DNA from: Branchinecta lynchi
Taxonomy: Eukaryota > Arthropoda > Branchiopoda > Anostraca > Branchinectidae
Length of the DNA: 64,000 nucleotides
Direction of reading: 5' to 3'
NCBI GenBank assembly: GCA_023053575.1
Contig: JAKZAP010000003.1
Span: 3,262,561-3,326,560, forward strand
Shown: positions 43,152 through 53,732 of the stretch, one piece after another
Layout: each line of letters starts with the position of its first letter
Position numbering within the stretch: position 1 is the first letter of the stretch
Program-made: the position numbers and the translations under genes
The notes under the pieces: model-generated
Told to the model about the DNA's origin: nothing
The model's input: only the letters and a program-made list of their open reading frames with translations
The model's database searches: none

Positions 43152-43660
43152 ATGTAAGTAAGTAAGTAAGTAATTTATTTTTAACCCGTCGTTTTAAAAA
43201 AGCGGAGTATTTAAAAGAAAATAAATAAAACACTTAAACACACAGAAAAATACACTTAATTTTCAATCTTTGGTCAGGAAGCAGTGGACGTCTCACACTG
43301 GTTGGTTGGGCCCTAAACACTTGCATCTTGATTGAACTTCTCCGTCAATGTATGCTATGACATAATTTTGACAAGTGGAGGTATTTAAAATAAAATGATC
43401 TCACCTTTGTAATCTCCTTCTTTAACAGAACATTTGTGACACCAGAACTATTATAGCGCACCAGGTTGGGGTCAATGTGCCCATAGGCGGTACAGATTGA
43501 TTTACAAACTTCTTGAACAACCGAAGAGCAAAATTTTGACAATGAAGATTTGAATGTTAAGCCGAGCCGTCGTAGAGAGTCTGTTGATTTGACGATGAAC
43601 GATCCAAGAGAGATAGAAGCTTTGGATGCATTCAAACCATTTGAAGAAGGGTCACACTGG
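43152..43660 (-). pseudogene. LINE fragment related to family X, with ACTT tail
   Basis: The minus frame 43635-43345 reads FIVKSTDSLRRLGLTFKSS, ICTAYGHIDPNLVRYNSSG and KVRSFYFKYLHLSKL, matching the family X layout at 35896-36232. The 3' end at 43152-43185 is AAATAAATTACTTACTTACT on the minus strand. Confidence 0.75.
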
Positions 43661-43896
43661 GCTCAAAAAGCCGCCTATTCGACAAACAACTGAAAATCCC
43701 TAGGGGACATGAGATTTAATGGGCTTTGTGGCAGCTTGGGGATAAGGAGCAGACTGCAATTATGGGTCAATTAGTGTTCCTGTTTTTCTCTAACTGATCT
43801 CCTGAATTTAAAAGGACAATATTCAGAAATAGTTGTATCTTGATCTTTTTTCTACTTTTGCAACCCAAAAAGCCAGGAAATGAGCTCAGTGTGACC
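43650..43896 (-). mobile_element. MITE family with GGTCACACTGG ends, copy 2
   Basis: GGTCACACTGGGCTC at one end faces GAGCTCAGTGTGACC at the other, better preserved than copy 1. The body is the reverse complement of 2687-2952. Confidence 0.7.
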
Positions 43897-44742
43897 AAGC
43901 CCTGAACGTAGGTACATAACGAAAAATTGGCAAAAGGCGGGGATTTCAAAAGTTTTGATTCCGCAAGGGAGCTTGGGATACTATCAAAGACAGACTAACA
44001 AGAGGGGTCCTTTAAAGGAGTGCAGGTGTGCGAAATAGTGGAGGTAGTATCACCAGTCGACAGGGATGGTCATTGTAAACACTACTGTACCTTTTCTGTC
44101 TGTGAAATCCTGCCACCATCCAGCCTTATTCGCAATGTAAACCCGATGTAAAATAATGTAAACGTAATGTAAATCCTAAAATTTGTATGACATTGACACC
44201 GTTAATTCCACCTGCTTGTGAATTAAGTGGGTCAGACAGTGAACTATGCTCATGCACCTTGATGGCTTATTGTTCGGCAGGATTGACGGAAAACCTCACA
44301 AAAAAATTTTTGAAATAAATAATTAAACGAAAGATTAGCTGGTTTTTTTTTATATAATGCGAAATGTTTTCCTTTTTGTCTGGTTCCTTGTTAAGATATA
44401 CTTTGACGACCCCACGCTCGTGTCGATTCCTTTGAACTGGCGACACGGACGGGGATGATCTGACCTTGCGAATGTTCAATTGAATAAGGCCGAGATCCGA
44501 AAGTCCAGTTAAACTTTACTTGTCTACTTAAATAGGCCTGAAAATCCTGATAAAAATATGTTACTTCGTCCATCCGCTATGCATAGATAATGTATGTATG
44601 TATGTATATTCTTCATAACCCGTTACATTCAAACTGAACAAGAACGGAGTAAATGGAAGAAAAAGAAATAAAGAACAAAAGAGAGAAATGAAAAAATGTG
44701 TACAGCACTGCAGATAAAGTAAAACACAAACGGCGAGTTAAT
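43897..44742. other. Unassigned stretch
   Basis: A TATG microsatellite at about 44590-44610. No gene recognised. Confidence 0.35.
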
Positions 44743-44744
44743 CA

Positions 44745-45125
44745 GTGATCATCAATCAATCAATCAATCTTTATTATTCGAAAAATATTCCTTACGGTAT
44801 TAACAAAAAAACGAATATTTGTTATCTCGTCAAACATAACTATATACATTTGCGCTTTTAACATAGTCAAATATTAAATAATTACACAAGAACAAGAATT
44901 GCAACAAATTAAAACGCTAAAAATTCAATAAATAATATAAAAAAGAGGAAAAGAATTTAAAATTTCGCGTTGAAAAAACTCACAAAGGAGGTGACAAAAC
45001 TTCTCTCGTGCCGCGCATGAATTGCCCGAATGGGTTGGAGCTTAGGAACTGGATTGGGCGCAAAGTACTGGTAACCACGGGTGTGCGGCCGTTCCAAGAA
45101 CTTTCTGGGCTAACTTATCTACAGA
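44745..45125 (-). pseudogene. LINE C-terminal fragment with ATTG tail
   Basis: Minus-strand frames read VDKLAQKVL, then in the next frame ERPHTRGYQYFAPNP and HERSFVTSFVSFFNAKF ending at a TAA (44957-44959). This is the same kind of ORF2 terminus as at 40294-40593. The 3' tail is AATAAAGATTGATTGATTGA on the minus strand (44746-44775). Confidence 0.75.
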
Positions 45126-45306
45126 ATCATAAATCGATTTCATCTAATGAACTTATTCTTTCGGATGTGTGACACCTGTGTGTGCTTGTCTCTGTGTTGA
45201 ACTGAAAAGGTAAGTCATTCCCGAAAAATTAACAGTCATATAACGACAAGACCAAAGTTTCGATGGGGTCTCAAAGGGGAATATTTGTCGGTCTTTTTAA
45301 TAGAGA

Positions 45307-46110
45307 TAATCCGATCTTGCAGATGTTTACTCTTTGCCGAACCCGTACACATCTGATATCAAATTAACAGACCACTGAACAACATAAGTCATACTTTCCA
45401 GCTAAAAGTGTATCAAACAATCACGTTCATTCGGAAAAATCCTGTTTTGGCTAGAACTATCCATCCGAGGCAATCATGAACAGTACTTCCTGATTCATCA
45501 TCTCTTTTTCGGGTGCACCTACATCTACCTCCCCCGACTAATTCTTATCGACATCGGTCTCTTATTTTATATCTTCACTGGTTTGGCCCGACTTCGGTCA
45601 AACTACTTGTCCGGGAAGAAAATAAAGCTCATATTTCAACATGTATTGTTAGCCCCTTCTTCATCGACTTAAATAATTCCTGGAAAACACTTTGTCCGGA
45701 TAATCTGATAATCCGATCTTGCAGATGTTTACTCTTTGCCGAACCCGTACACATCTGATATCAAATTAACAGACCACTGAACAACATAAGTCATACTTTC
45801 CAGCTAAAAGTGTATCAAACAATCACGTTCATTCGGAAAAATCCTGTTTTGGCTAGAACTATCCATCCGAGGCAATCATGAACAGTACTTCCTGATTCAT
45901 CATCTCTTTTTCGGGTGCACCTACATCTACCTCCCCCCGACTAATTCTTATCGACATCGGTCTCTTATTTTATATCTTCACTGGTTTGGCCCGACTTCGG
46001 TCAAACTACTTGTCCGGGAAGAAAATAAAGCTCATATTTCAACATGTATTGTTAGCCCCTTCTTCATCGACTTAAATAATTCCTGGAAAACACTTTGTCC
46101 GGCGAAAAAG
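45307..46110. repeat. 402-bp tandem duplication inside family A
   Basis: The block beginning ATAATCCGATCTTGCAGATG occurs twice, 402 bp apart. The copies appear almost identical; the one difference I noticed is an extra C in CTCCCCCCGA of the second copy. Such high identity next to well-diverged family members indicates a recent event. Confidence 0.9.
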
Positions 46111-46315
46111 TTATGTTCAAAAACAGATTCAGCATATGTCTCTGTACCCCTGTGTCGAACATTTGTTCAGCTTCAGATAAAACTTCAACAATTTTTCCCG
46201 GATTCAGGGGGAACTATTTGTCCGACGAGAGAAGGAAGTTCATTCTGGGTTCGGGGTGTCTCCTTATCCCTTTTTGTTCATCCCTTAATTTAAGTCCCCC
46301 CTCTCCCACCCTTAA

Positions 46316-46678
46316 AGGAATTGTATTACCTATAATACTAACGCAACCTAGTTCCATAAACCCTCCATATATTTCTAAACCCGGTGACCCCGATTTCGTA
46401 CGGTACATTCTAATCCCTCTAACAAAACCACGCTGATTATCTCACTTGCCATGTTTTGCTACCTTCGATGTGTATCACGCTGTCGACGGTTGTCTGCGAG
46501 AAGTTTTTCTGTTAAAAAAAACCGGTTATGTATATTGTTTCTCAGTTTTCACTGCAAGTCAACGGGTCTTAAAACAGCCAAAACTGTGGGTTACTTGTTG
46601 AAAGCACAGCCTAGTTTTAAAGCATTCAAATATTTTAAAATTACTGTCATTTGAAGAGTAAAAAGTGCGAGGGGTCCT
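46316..46678. mobile_element. TTAA-flanked (piggyBac-type) MITE, copy 1
   Basis: The unit starts AGGAATTGTATTACC and ends GCGAGGGGTCCT, with TTAA on each side (46312-46315 and 46679-46682). The flanking family A text, CCCACCC before and ATGTAGGGCTACCCCATC after, joins correctly through a single TTAA. The body matches 52519-52877 inverted. The terminal match is short (AGGA). TTAA duplication is the hallmark of piggyBac-type transposition. Confidence 0.85.
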
Positions 46679-46847
46679 TTAAATGTAGGGCTACCCCATC
46701 TACGAACTTGACTTGTACTTTGACCTAATGGACTCTCATACCAAGTTTGAATAGAATATCTGAACCCCTTCGAGAGTTCTCGTGTTGACAGATGGACAAC
46801 TGTTATGAAGTCATAGGTATCCCGTTACTTGCGTTTGGTCCCAGAAA

Positions 46848-47100
46848 GATAAATCTTATCATCACTTTTCTACTTTCTTATCCGTGAATTTTATAGATGA
46901 GCATCCGTAACACATAGAAATGCAGCATTTTGCTCAAACTAAAACTCCCCGCGTCTGGGTGAATATTGTTGTCGTCCAAGCAGCACAAATTCTGAACGTT
47001 ATTACTAGAGCCCCGGGAGAAAAAATACACTATTCCTTAGATGTGTCAAATAATTCAGTATATTCAAATATCAAATGTAAAGATAAGCTGTCTTTTCTGT
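46848..47100. other. Unassigned stretch
   Basis: A 73-codon frame from 46920 has no recognisable domain. No gene supported. Confidence 0.35.
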
Positions 47101-47102
47101 TA

Positions 47103-47339
47103 CACTATAAGAAGTCCCGAAAACCAGAATCCTTGCCATGAAAAACCTCGCAAGTCTCCTAGCATCTATAGTGTAAAAACAAAATCTTGCAGTATCTTCT
47201 ACTGGGATTTTATATTGTCTCTACTGAGATAAGATTATTTGTCATTCGGATTAATCTAATCCCACTAGAGATAAGATTAATCCCAGTAGCAAATACTGCA
47301 GTTAACTTTAATCCTTACTCGGAGAAACTTTTCACAGTG
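47103..47339. mobile_element. 237-bp TA-flanked MITE
   Basis: CACTATAAGAAGTCCCG at the left faces AACTTTTCACAGTG at the right, and TA lies outside both (47101-47102, 47340-47341). The interior contains its own inverted pair, CTACTGGGATT and AATCCCAGTAG. The ends resemble those of the 40809-41192 element. Confidence 0.65.
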
Positions 47340-47341
47340 TA

Positions 47342-47900
47342 GGCAGTGTGATTTAACATTATTGGGTGTGACCGGAAAAAAGACGAACAAGTCGGATAGG
47401 CCTTCATCAACGATGTTATAGGATCAAGGTTGCAACATCAAAAATATTCGGAGAGTGACTTTTGGCCCAAAACAGAGAGTGAATTGGGAGTGAAATTTAT
47501 TTTATTGAAACGTTCACTTTTGGTCGGAGTTGCCTCCAGCTGTGTAAAAATGACACATCTTAATTTTACTTTCATGAAAATAAACTTGAAATAATTAGTT
47601 CTGGTCGAAATCCCTGCTCCAAAAATGACATATTCCGTCGTTTTCTGAAATAGAGTAATTTTTATGTCCTACGTAGGGCAAGAGTGACAAAAACCAAATA
47701 GAGCGACAATTCACTCTATCGTGCGACAGGTGACAACCCTGTGTAGGATGTCATTAGATAATGAGACTGAGCAATAAAAAAGTAACGGCGTGAATGATCT
47801 TTGATAACTTGAGGCGCTTTTCTTCGCGCTCCATTCACAGTTGAGCGCAAACGACAAACACGAGATCAGCTTTAGCGCCGACGCGCGTGCAATGCGTGCA
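47342..47900. other. Unassigned; CpG-rich just before 47900
   Basis: No repeat recognised. At 47870-47900 there is a cluster of GCG/CGC dinucleotides (GCGCCGACGCGCGTGC) unusual for the window. Confidence 0.35.
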
Positions 47901-47908
47901 ATAGTCTC

Positions 47909-49455
47909 AGTCGAAGCTTGTCTTCTGCAGTGATTACTCTAAGAGACATTTTGCCTGCGTGATTAAACATTAGATAGTTGTTGACATAATCAAAAGTTGT
48001 CCATGCTTTTGGTAACAAAAGTAGCTGGTAGTTCTAAATATGCATTGACGACTTCGTCATCTCTTCGATGTGACTAATTATATGCTAACTGGATTTGACA
48101 TAAAGAGAGGTGTCCCCGCTTCTGATGTAATTGGTGAAGACCAATCGCTGGTAGTTTGAATCAGCAGTGACAATTCCGCGATATCTTATTGCGCGACAAA
48201 ATGCTTGCTAACTGGGATTGACATAACGAAAAGCTACTCACTCTTTTCTGTGGTTGATGAAATAAGTTTTTCAGTAGCTTGTAGTTCTGAATCTCAATGA
48301 CGACTCTTGTGATACCTTCTTATGTGTTACTAAACATTTGATAGCTGCATTAAACATTTTTAAATGTTATCAACACTTCTTTTGGTATTTTCTTGTTGAA
48401 CCACTGGAAGTTATGAATTTATAGTGACAACTCTGCTATTTCTTCAACTCTTCGGCTGGTAATGGTTGTTGAGAGACAAAAATTATCGTCTGAATCTCAG
48501 TGACGACTCTTGTGATACCTTCTTCTGTGTTACTAAACATTTGATAGCTGCATTAAACATTTTTAAATGTTATCAACACTTCTTTTGGTAATTTCTTGTT
48601 GAACCACTGGAAGTTATGAATTTATAGTGACAACTCCGCAATTTCTTCAACTGTTCGGCTGGTAATGGTTGTTGAGAGACACAAATTCTTGTGATTGACA
48701 CAGAATTTTGTTTTCTTCTGCATTTTCGTGTATCACGAGCCATCAAATATTCTCATCAACCAAGGGTATCTGAATAATTTGCCGATCAACTCATGGTAGA
48801 CATTTTGAATTTGACAGGCTTCCTCAGTTTAAGGGCACGCGAAGCACCAGTGACTACAATCGTGACAGTTGTTTAACCAGTGAGAAGGAGAGGAAGCATC
48901 TAAAATTTATTTATGCTGGTTCAAGTGTTACCCGAGAACACAGTTGTGACTTGGGAATTGCACACAAGTAACGGATCGTTGTGATTTTCATTTGGAAGAA
49001 TTCTGCCGACAACTTAAACTAGCCAACACTAGTCCTTTGTGTTTCTAGTGGGATTTGTTCAAGAAGCGAAGAGACTTAATTTTTCCTGTGAATTTCATCT
49101 CGACAGTTCGTGAATTTTGTGACTTCACTAATCTCACCGTAAACGTCATTGATGTACTCTTCAGTGACAGTGTTCTTCGAACGTGAGAAGTTTCAAATGA
49201 GATGAAATCTGCAAACAGGAATCCTAATTGACAGCTCGCGATCTTGTAATATTCGGATGGTTAGTCTGAATAATCTCTGACACTGTGATTGTGATATTGC
49301 AAAGGTCGAAATACCTTAATGCAGCTTTGCATAATTCGTAAATAAGTAAGCAAATTATGGTGATCCTACAGGCGTCACAAGACCCGGTTGGGGTCGAGAA
49401 TTTGGCTTTCAAACATTCTTTGGAGAATCTACGGAGCGCCAAATTAACACAAGAG
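47909..49455 (+). ncRNA. Possible untranslated exon holding a repeat array
   Basis: The stretch starts at a TCAGT-type initiator (TCTCAGTCG, A at 47909) just after a CpG-rich patch. It ends AAGAG at 49455, directly followed by GTGAGAG, a plausible 5' splice site. No credible coding frame lies between, and I recognise none of the transposon families in it. It could be a 5' UTR exon, a long noncoding RNA exon, or neither; the support is only signal-like motifs and the lack of transposons. Confidence 0.25.
47955..48705 (+). repeat. Degenerate tandem array, about 127-bp units
   Basis: The phrases TAAACATTNGATAGNTG, TTTTGGTAA and GTAGTTCTGAATNTNCAGTG recur in fixed order at about 47965, 48090, 48215, 48340 and 48540, spaced mostly 125-131 bp. 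The last units show a near-identical 203-bp duplication (48287-48489 and 48490-48692). Since 127 is not a multiple of three, the array is not coding. Confidence 0.75.
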
Positions 49456-49500
49456 GTGAGAGTAAGCTGCAGTCCACAAAAGTCTTAAGCTGCGTCTTTG

Positions 49501-50107
49501 TTTTTAAGATCCCTAAACGTAATTAGTTCGTGAGGAATCCGGCCAAAACCGGAAAATTTGTTGAAACTAAAAGTTCTATTTGAAGTTGATTAAATGTTAA
49601 GTTCTGTCCGAAGTTGATTAGAGGTTTAATGTAGCTGTAAGGAGGCATGCTGAATCCGTTTATGAAAAACATTTTCTCACCGAACGAATAGTTCGCCGGG
49701 AATCCTGCTAAAACCTGAAAATTTGCTAAACAGTTTTTTATCTAAAGTTGATAAGAGGTTCGATATATGGGTAAGGAGATATGCTGAATTTGTTTTGAAC
49801 TTTAGTTTTTTGCCGGACAAGTAGTTCACCCGGAATACTGCCGAAAGCGGATATTTGGCAGAAGTAAGGCAGGAAGTTTCGATCAGTTTCGTCAAAGTAG
49901 ATCTTACGTTTATAGGTAAACACACATGGTGAATGCATACCTAAACTTCATTTTCGCAGATGACTAGCCATTGGCATTAATCTGTTTCTAAGTTTCCAAC
50001 AGTAAAAATGTTCAAGGAGTCTGGCGAAGACCGGATATCTACAAGACGCGAATGTCTAGATCAGATATTAAATTTGTGGGATCCCATTAAACCTTTGGCC
50101 TTCTTCC
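49501..50107 (+). repeat. Family A copy, 5'-deleted
   Basis: After a degraded start (TTTTTAAGATCCCTAAACGT) it jumps directly into the unit region (CGTGAGGAATCCGGCC) and continues to GGGATCCCATTAAACCTTTG. The microsatellite section is missing. Confidence 0.8.
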
Positions 50108-50333
50108 CAGGCGCTTCATGTATGGGGGGGGGGGGGGGGGGGGGGCCCCCATCATGAAATCCTTCGTTTTGTTTCTGAAAATCAGCCGACTTTCTTTCAA
50201 AAAGTAGGTTTTTCCTTAAAAATAGTGGAGTTATCTGAAAATCATTCGTTTCGTAAAAAAAAGAAGCAAAAACTGTCAGTAAAAATGACCAGACAGTCGG
50301 TAAATACTTAGTATTTAGCTAGTAACGCCTCTG
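50108..50333 (+). mobile_element. Family C hAT-type MITE, diverged
   Basis: Starts CAGGCGCTTCATG followed by a long G-run (50126-50144) and ends GCTAGTAACGCCTCTG. The core has AAATCAGCCGACTTTCTTTC-like units. Flanking octamers do not match, so the target duplication is lost or the left end is misjudged. Confidence 0.65.
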
Positions 50334-50786
50334 CAGGCTCTAATTAAATGTAGCTGACTTATCCGTTTTGCACCGTCAATTATGGTTTGCAGTCAGCAAA
50401 CCATATTTTTCCTAAAAATCCCCGTGATTCCTACTCCATAGAATAGAGTGGAATAAGTTTACATGAAAGCCCGAAGGCCATGGCAAAACCACATAGTACT
50501 AAAATTGATTTGCATAAAAACAAGCTACTAACAACATACAAAGAAAAAATAACAACTTTAAATAAACAAACCGCGGTAACGTCCGTCGCTCGCTGTTGGG
50601 TACCAGACGCAAAAGCAAGGTTTTCAGTATAGGATTAGGTTTATTGTCAGTCTTTGTGGCTGTTTGACTAAATTAGAATAGCACTGGAACTATGTATGCA
50701 ACACAAATTTAAGAAAAAATCGTATTTATGAAAAAAGATCATTGAGAATTGTGTATTTAGTTTGGGGAAAATGCTAAACAGATTCC
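50334..50786. other. Unassigned, with a CCATGGC-family 3' end
   Basis: At about 50460-50580 GAATAAGTTTACATGAAAGC, GGCCATGGCAAAACCACAT and an A-rich stretch resemble the retroelement 3' ends at 30851 and 42186 in minus orientation. The rest is unassigned. Confidence 0.4.
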
Positions 50787-51942
50787 TTTTTGGGATCCCA
50801 AAACGTAAGTGGAGGGATACCTATGACATCGCAAAAGTTGTCCATCTGTCCGTCCATCCGTCCGTCCGTCTGTCCGTCTGTAAGCACGATAACTCTCGAA
50901 GGGAATGAGATATTTTGATGAAACTTGGTGTGATGATTTGTTGGCTCGTCGGACCAGTCAAGTTCGTCGATGGGCTTTGTAGCCCTTCATTTAGGGGTGG
51001 GGGAGGGGGCTCAAAATAAAGGGCAAACAAAATATTTTGAAACAGCTAATTTGATAGTTGATTATGGAGTAAGAAGAGATGCTGAACACGATGGTGAAAA
51101 CCATTTTGTCATCGGACAAGTAGTTCGCCCGGAATCCGGTCAAAACCGGAAAGTTTGTTAGAAGTGAAAGTTGTATTCGAAGTTGATTAAATGTTCGATT
51201 TAGGGGTAGGAAGACATGCTGAGGACGATGGTGAAAACCATTTTCTTGACGGACAAGTAGTTCGCCCGGAATCCGGCCCAAACCGGAAAGTTTGTTAAAA
51301 TTAAAAGTTTTATTTGGAGTTGATTAGATGTTCGATTTAGGGCAAGAAGACATGCTGAACACTTATGTGAAAAAAATTTCTACCTGGACATGTAGTTCCC
51401 CCCGAATCCGGCCAAAACCGGAAAACTGTTAGAAGCTTAAGTTTTATTTCTAGTTGATTAGATAACCGATTTAAGGGTAAGAAGAGATGCTGAATCCGTG
51501 TTTGACAATCATATTTTACCCGGAAATATAGTTCGACCGGAATCCGGCTGGAGTCGGAAAATTTGTTATAAGTTAAATTTTTATTTGAAGTTGAGTAGAT
51601 GTTCATTATTGGGGAAAGAAGATACCCTGAGTTCGTGTTTGAGCTTTATTTTTTCGCCGGACAAGTAGTTCTGGAGTTCGGCAGAATCCAGGAAATTTGC
51701 AGAAGTGGCAGGAAGTTTTCGTCAAAACAGATATGACTTATAGGGGTAAACACACATGCTGAATCCATATCTGAACTTGGTTTTCTCAGATGACTAGCTA
51801 TTTGGCCTTAATCTGTTTCTGAATTTTAATTGTAAAAACGTTCAAGGAGTCTGGCGACGACTGGATCTGGCTGAGACAAGACCCAGTTGCCTGGATCAGA
51901 TATTGAATTTTTGGGATCCCATCGAAACCTTTGGTCTTGTTA
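50787..51942 (+). repeat. Family A repeat, fullest copy (1,156 bp)
   Basis: From TTTTTGGGATCCCAAAACG to TTTTTGGGATCCCATCGAAA and CCTTTGGTCTTGTT. It has the GTCCGTCCGTCTGTCCGTCT microsatellite at 50840-50880, then units starting at about 51076, 51210, 51343 and 51480, each with a GTAGTTCGCCCGGAATCCGG core. ATTAGATGTTCGATTTAGGG joins consecutive units. No coding frame. Confidence 0.92.
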
Positions 51943-52514
51943 ATAATTTGAATTCAATAATATCTTTCTGATATTCGTGTACATGTCTTTGTTTAAGATG
52001 TAATATAAACTTATAACGTCTTCAAAAAGAAATTTCACTGTCACCATATAGCCGATAAGAGATATAACCTTGACGAATCTGTACAATTTTATCAATGGAA
52101 AAGAGTATTGCGTCTGTATCTACTATCTAATAATGTGCATAATTGCCACAGATCTCGTTAACGAAGCTGGTTGTATACACCATTCAATGTCATGCCTTGC
52201 CTCTGGTTTAAAATGAAAACAAGTTTTTGTTTGTTTTTTAAGATCTTTTATTCCAAACAAGTTGTTAGTTTGGCACGTGTTTTCAAGTCCAAGCCTAGCC
52301 AAGAGTCATCTCTAACTCGGAGCGGGTTGGATCGCTCGCACCAGATGGTATAAATGCGTGGTAACCTTGGACACTGCCGCGAAGAAGAACTATTTTGGTT
52401 TAGAGAGAAAGAATTAACTTTACACTATAACTTCTTCTATAATTTTAACTTGAGTTTAAAGTTTAACCGAAAAGGACTGACATGGGACAACCTGGATCCC
52501 CATCACTTATTAAC
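51943..52514. other. Unassigned stretch
   Basis: No gene or repeat recognised. Confidence 0.35.
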
Positions 52515-52518
52515 TTAA

Positions 52519-52877
52519 AGGACCCCTCTCACTATTTACTCTCTTTTTAAAATATTCGAATACTTTAAAACTAGGCTGTGCTTTCAACAAATAACCAACG
52601 GTTTTGTCTGTTTTAAGCCTTTTCCGAGACCCGTTGTCTTATAGCAAAAACAGGTAAACAATTTGCGTAACCGGTTTTTCTGGTGGGAGATCTTCTCGCA
52701 GACAACTATAGACAGCGTGATACAAATCGAAGGTAGCAAAACACGGCAGATGAGAAAATCAGCATGGTTTCATTAGAGGGGTTAGTTGTAGCCTACTATA
52801 CGAAATTAGGTCTCCGGGCTAAGAAATATATGGAGTGATTATGGAAGTAGGTTATGCTAGTGTAGGTAAGACAGGTC
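52519..52877. mobile_element. TTAA-flanked (piggyBac-type) MITE, copy 2
   Basis: Starts AGGACCCCTCTCAC after TTAA (52515-52518) and ends GACAGGTC before TTAA (52878-52881). It is the reverse complement of copy 1 with moderate divergence. It has inserted at the edge of repeat E. Confidence 0.8.
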
Positions 52878-53220
52878 TTAAAGAGCCTTGAAGACCCGAT
52901 GAAAGTGCATTACTTCGTTGCTCCACTATCTGAACGAATAATCGATTTTCATATGGTGCAATTTCCCCGTAGGATTTATGGTACCTCTGTACGGTTGTAC
53001 CTGTGCTGTATGCTTGACGAAAACGATTTGCGAAGAGTAAGTGTTCACGCAATGAGCTAGCGTCACTTGATCACTTGCGACTGAAAAGCCACGTACGTGT
53101 TGAGAATTGAATTTTCCGTGTCATAGTAGAATTTTTTGTTTTTTACGACGGACCGTATAGTGAAAAAAAATCCCTCAACAGAATTCAATAATTCCGTCTA
53201 TTCAGTTGAATCGTACAAAA
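52878..53220 (+). repeat. Dispersed repeat E, copy 2
   Basis: Aligned with 113-436 plus 1966-1990. Here the segment ATTCAGTTGAATCGTACAAA is continuous, showing the site without the hAT insertion. Confidence 0.7.
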
Positions 53221-53547
53221 ATAAGTTGGCTTTTCAGTTAAAACTGAATGATGAATAATTACGCCTGACAAAAGTTCTTTCCACCCGTAGCGTCAGGCTG
53301 TTATCCTTGTAAAGAATGACAACATTTTCGGAATTTACCTGTTTAAGAATCTGATTAATTCATTAAATCCCTTTTATTAATGCAAGTCTTGAGCTTAAGA
53401 AAGTGAAAACAAAAAAAACGTATGTTTATATGTTGTATCTTCCTCTTATGCCCATTAACAACATAATAAGTCGCGGGAAAACAACAGAAAACCGTTTCCG
53501 CGGAACAACATAACAACTCCTACCTACACGGTCTGGAAACCTCCATA
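53221..53547. other. Unassigned stretch
   Basis: No gene or repeat recognised. Confidence 0.3.
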
Positions 53548-53558
53548 GCAGGCTCCAT

Positions 53559-53721
53559 GCCCGTATCCAGGAATTTATTTCGGGAGGTGGGGGTTTCCCT
53601 GTTGGTCGGACAAAAAAGTACAAAAAACACACAGAACAGAGGAAAAAGCCTATAAAATTGATTATTCTTGTATGTTTCGGGGGGGGGGGGGTTAACCCCC
53701 CCCCCTCTGGATACGGTCTTG
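53559..53721. mobile_element. Short foldback with CCGTATCCAG ends and 11-bp flanking repeat
   Basis: CCGTATCCAGG near the left faces CTGGATACGG at the right. GCAGGCTCCAT stands directly outside on both sides (53548-53558 and 53722-53732). A G-run/TTAA/C-run palindrome lies at about 53679-53705. The exact termini are uncertain. Confidence 0.55.
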
Positions 53722-53732
53722 GCAGGCTCCAT

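Larger units (their letters stand above)
45243..46847 (-). repeat. Family A repeat, minus orientation, expanded
   Basis: Begins CGACAAGACCAAAGTTTCGA and ends near 46847 with GTATCCCGTTACTTGCGTTT. It is longer than other copies because of a 402-bp internal tandem duplication (45307-46110) and a TTAA-flanked insertion (46316-46678). Confidence 0.85.
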
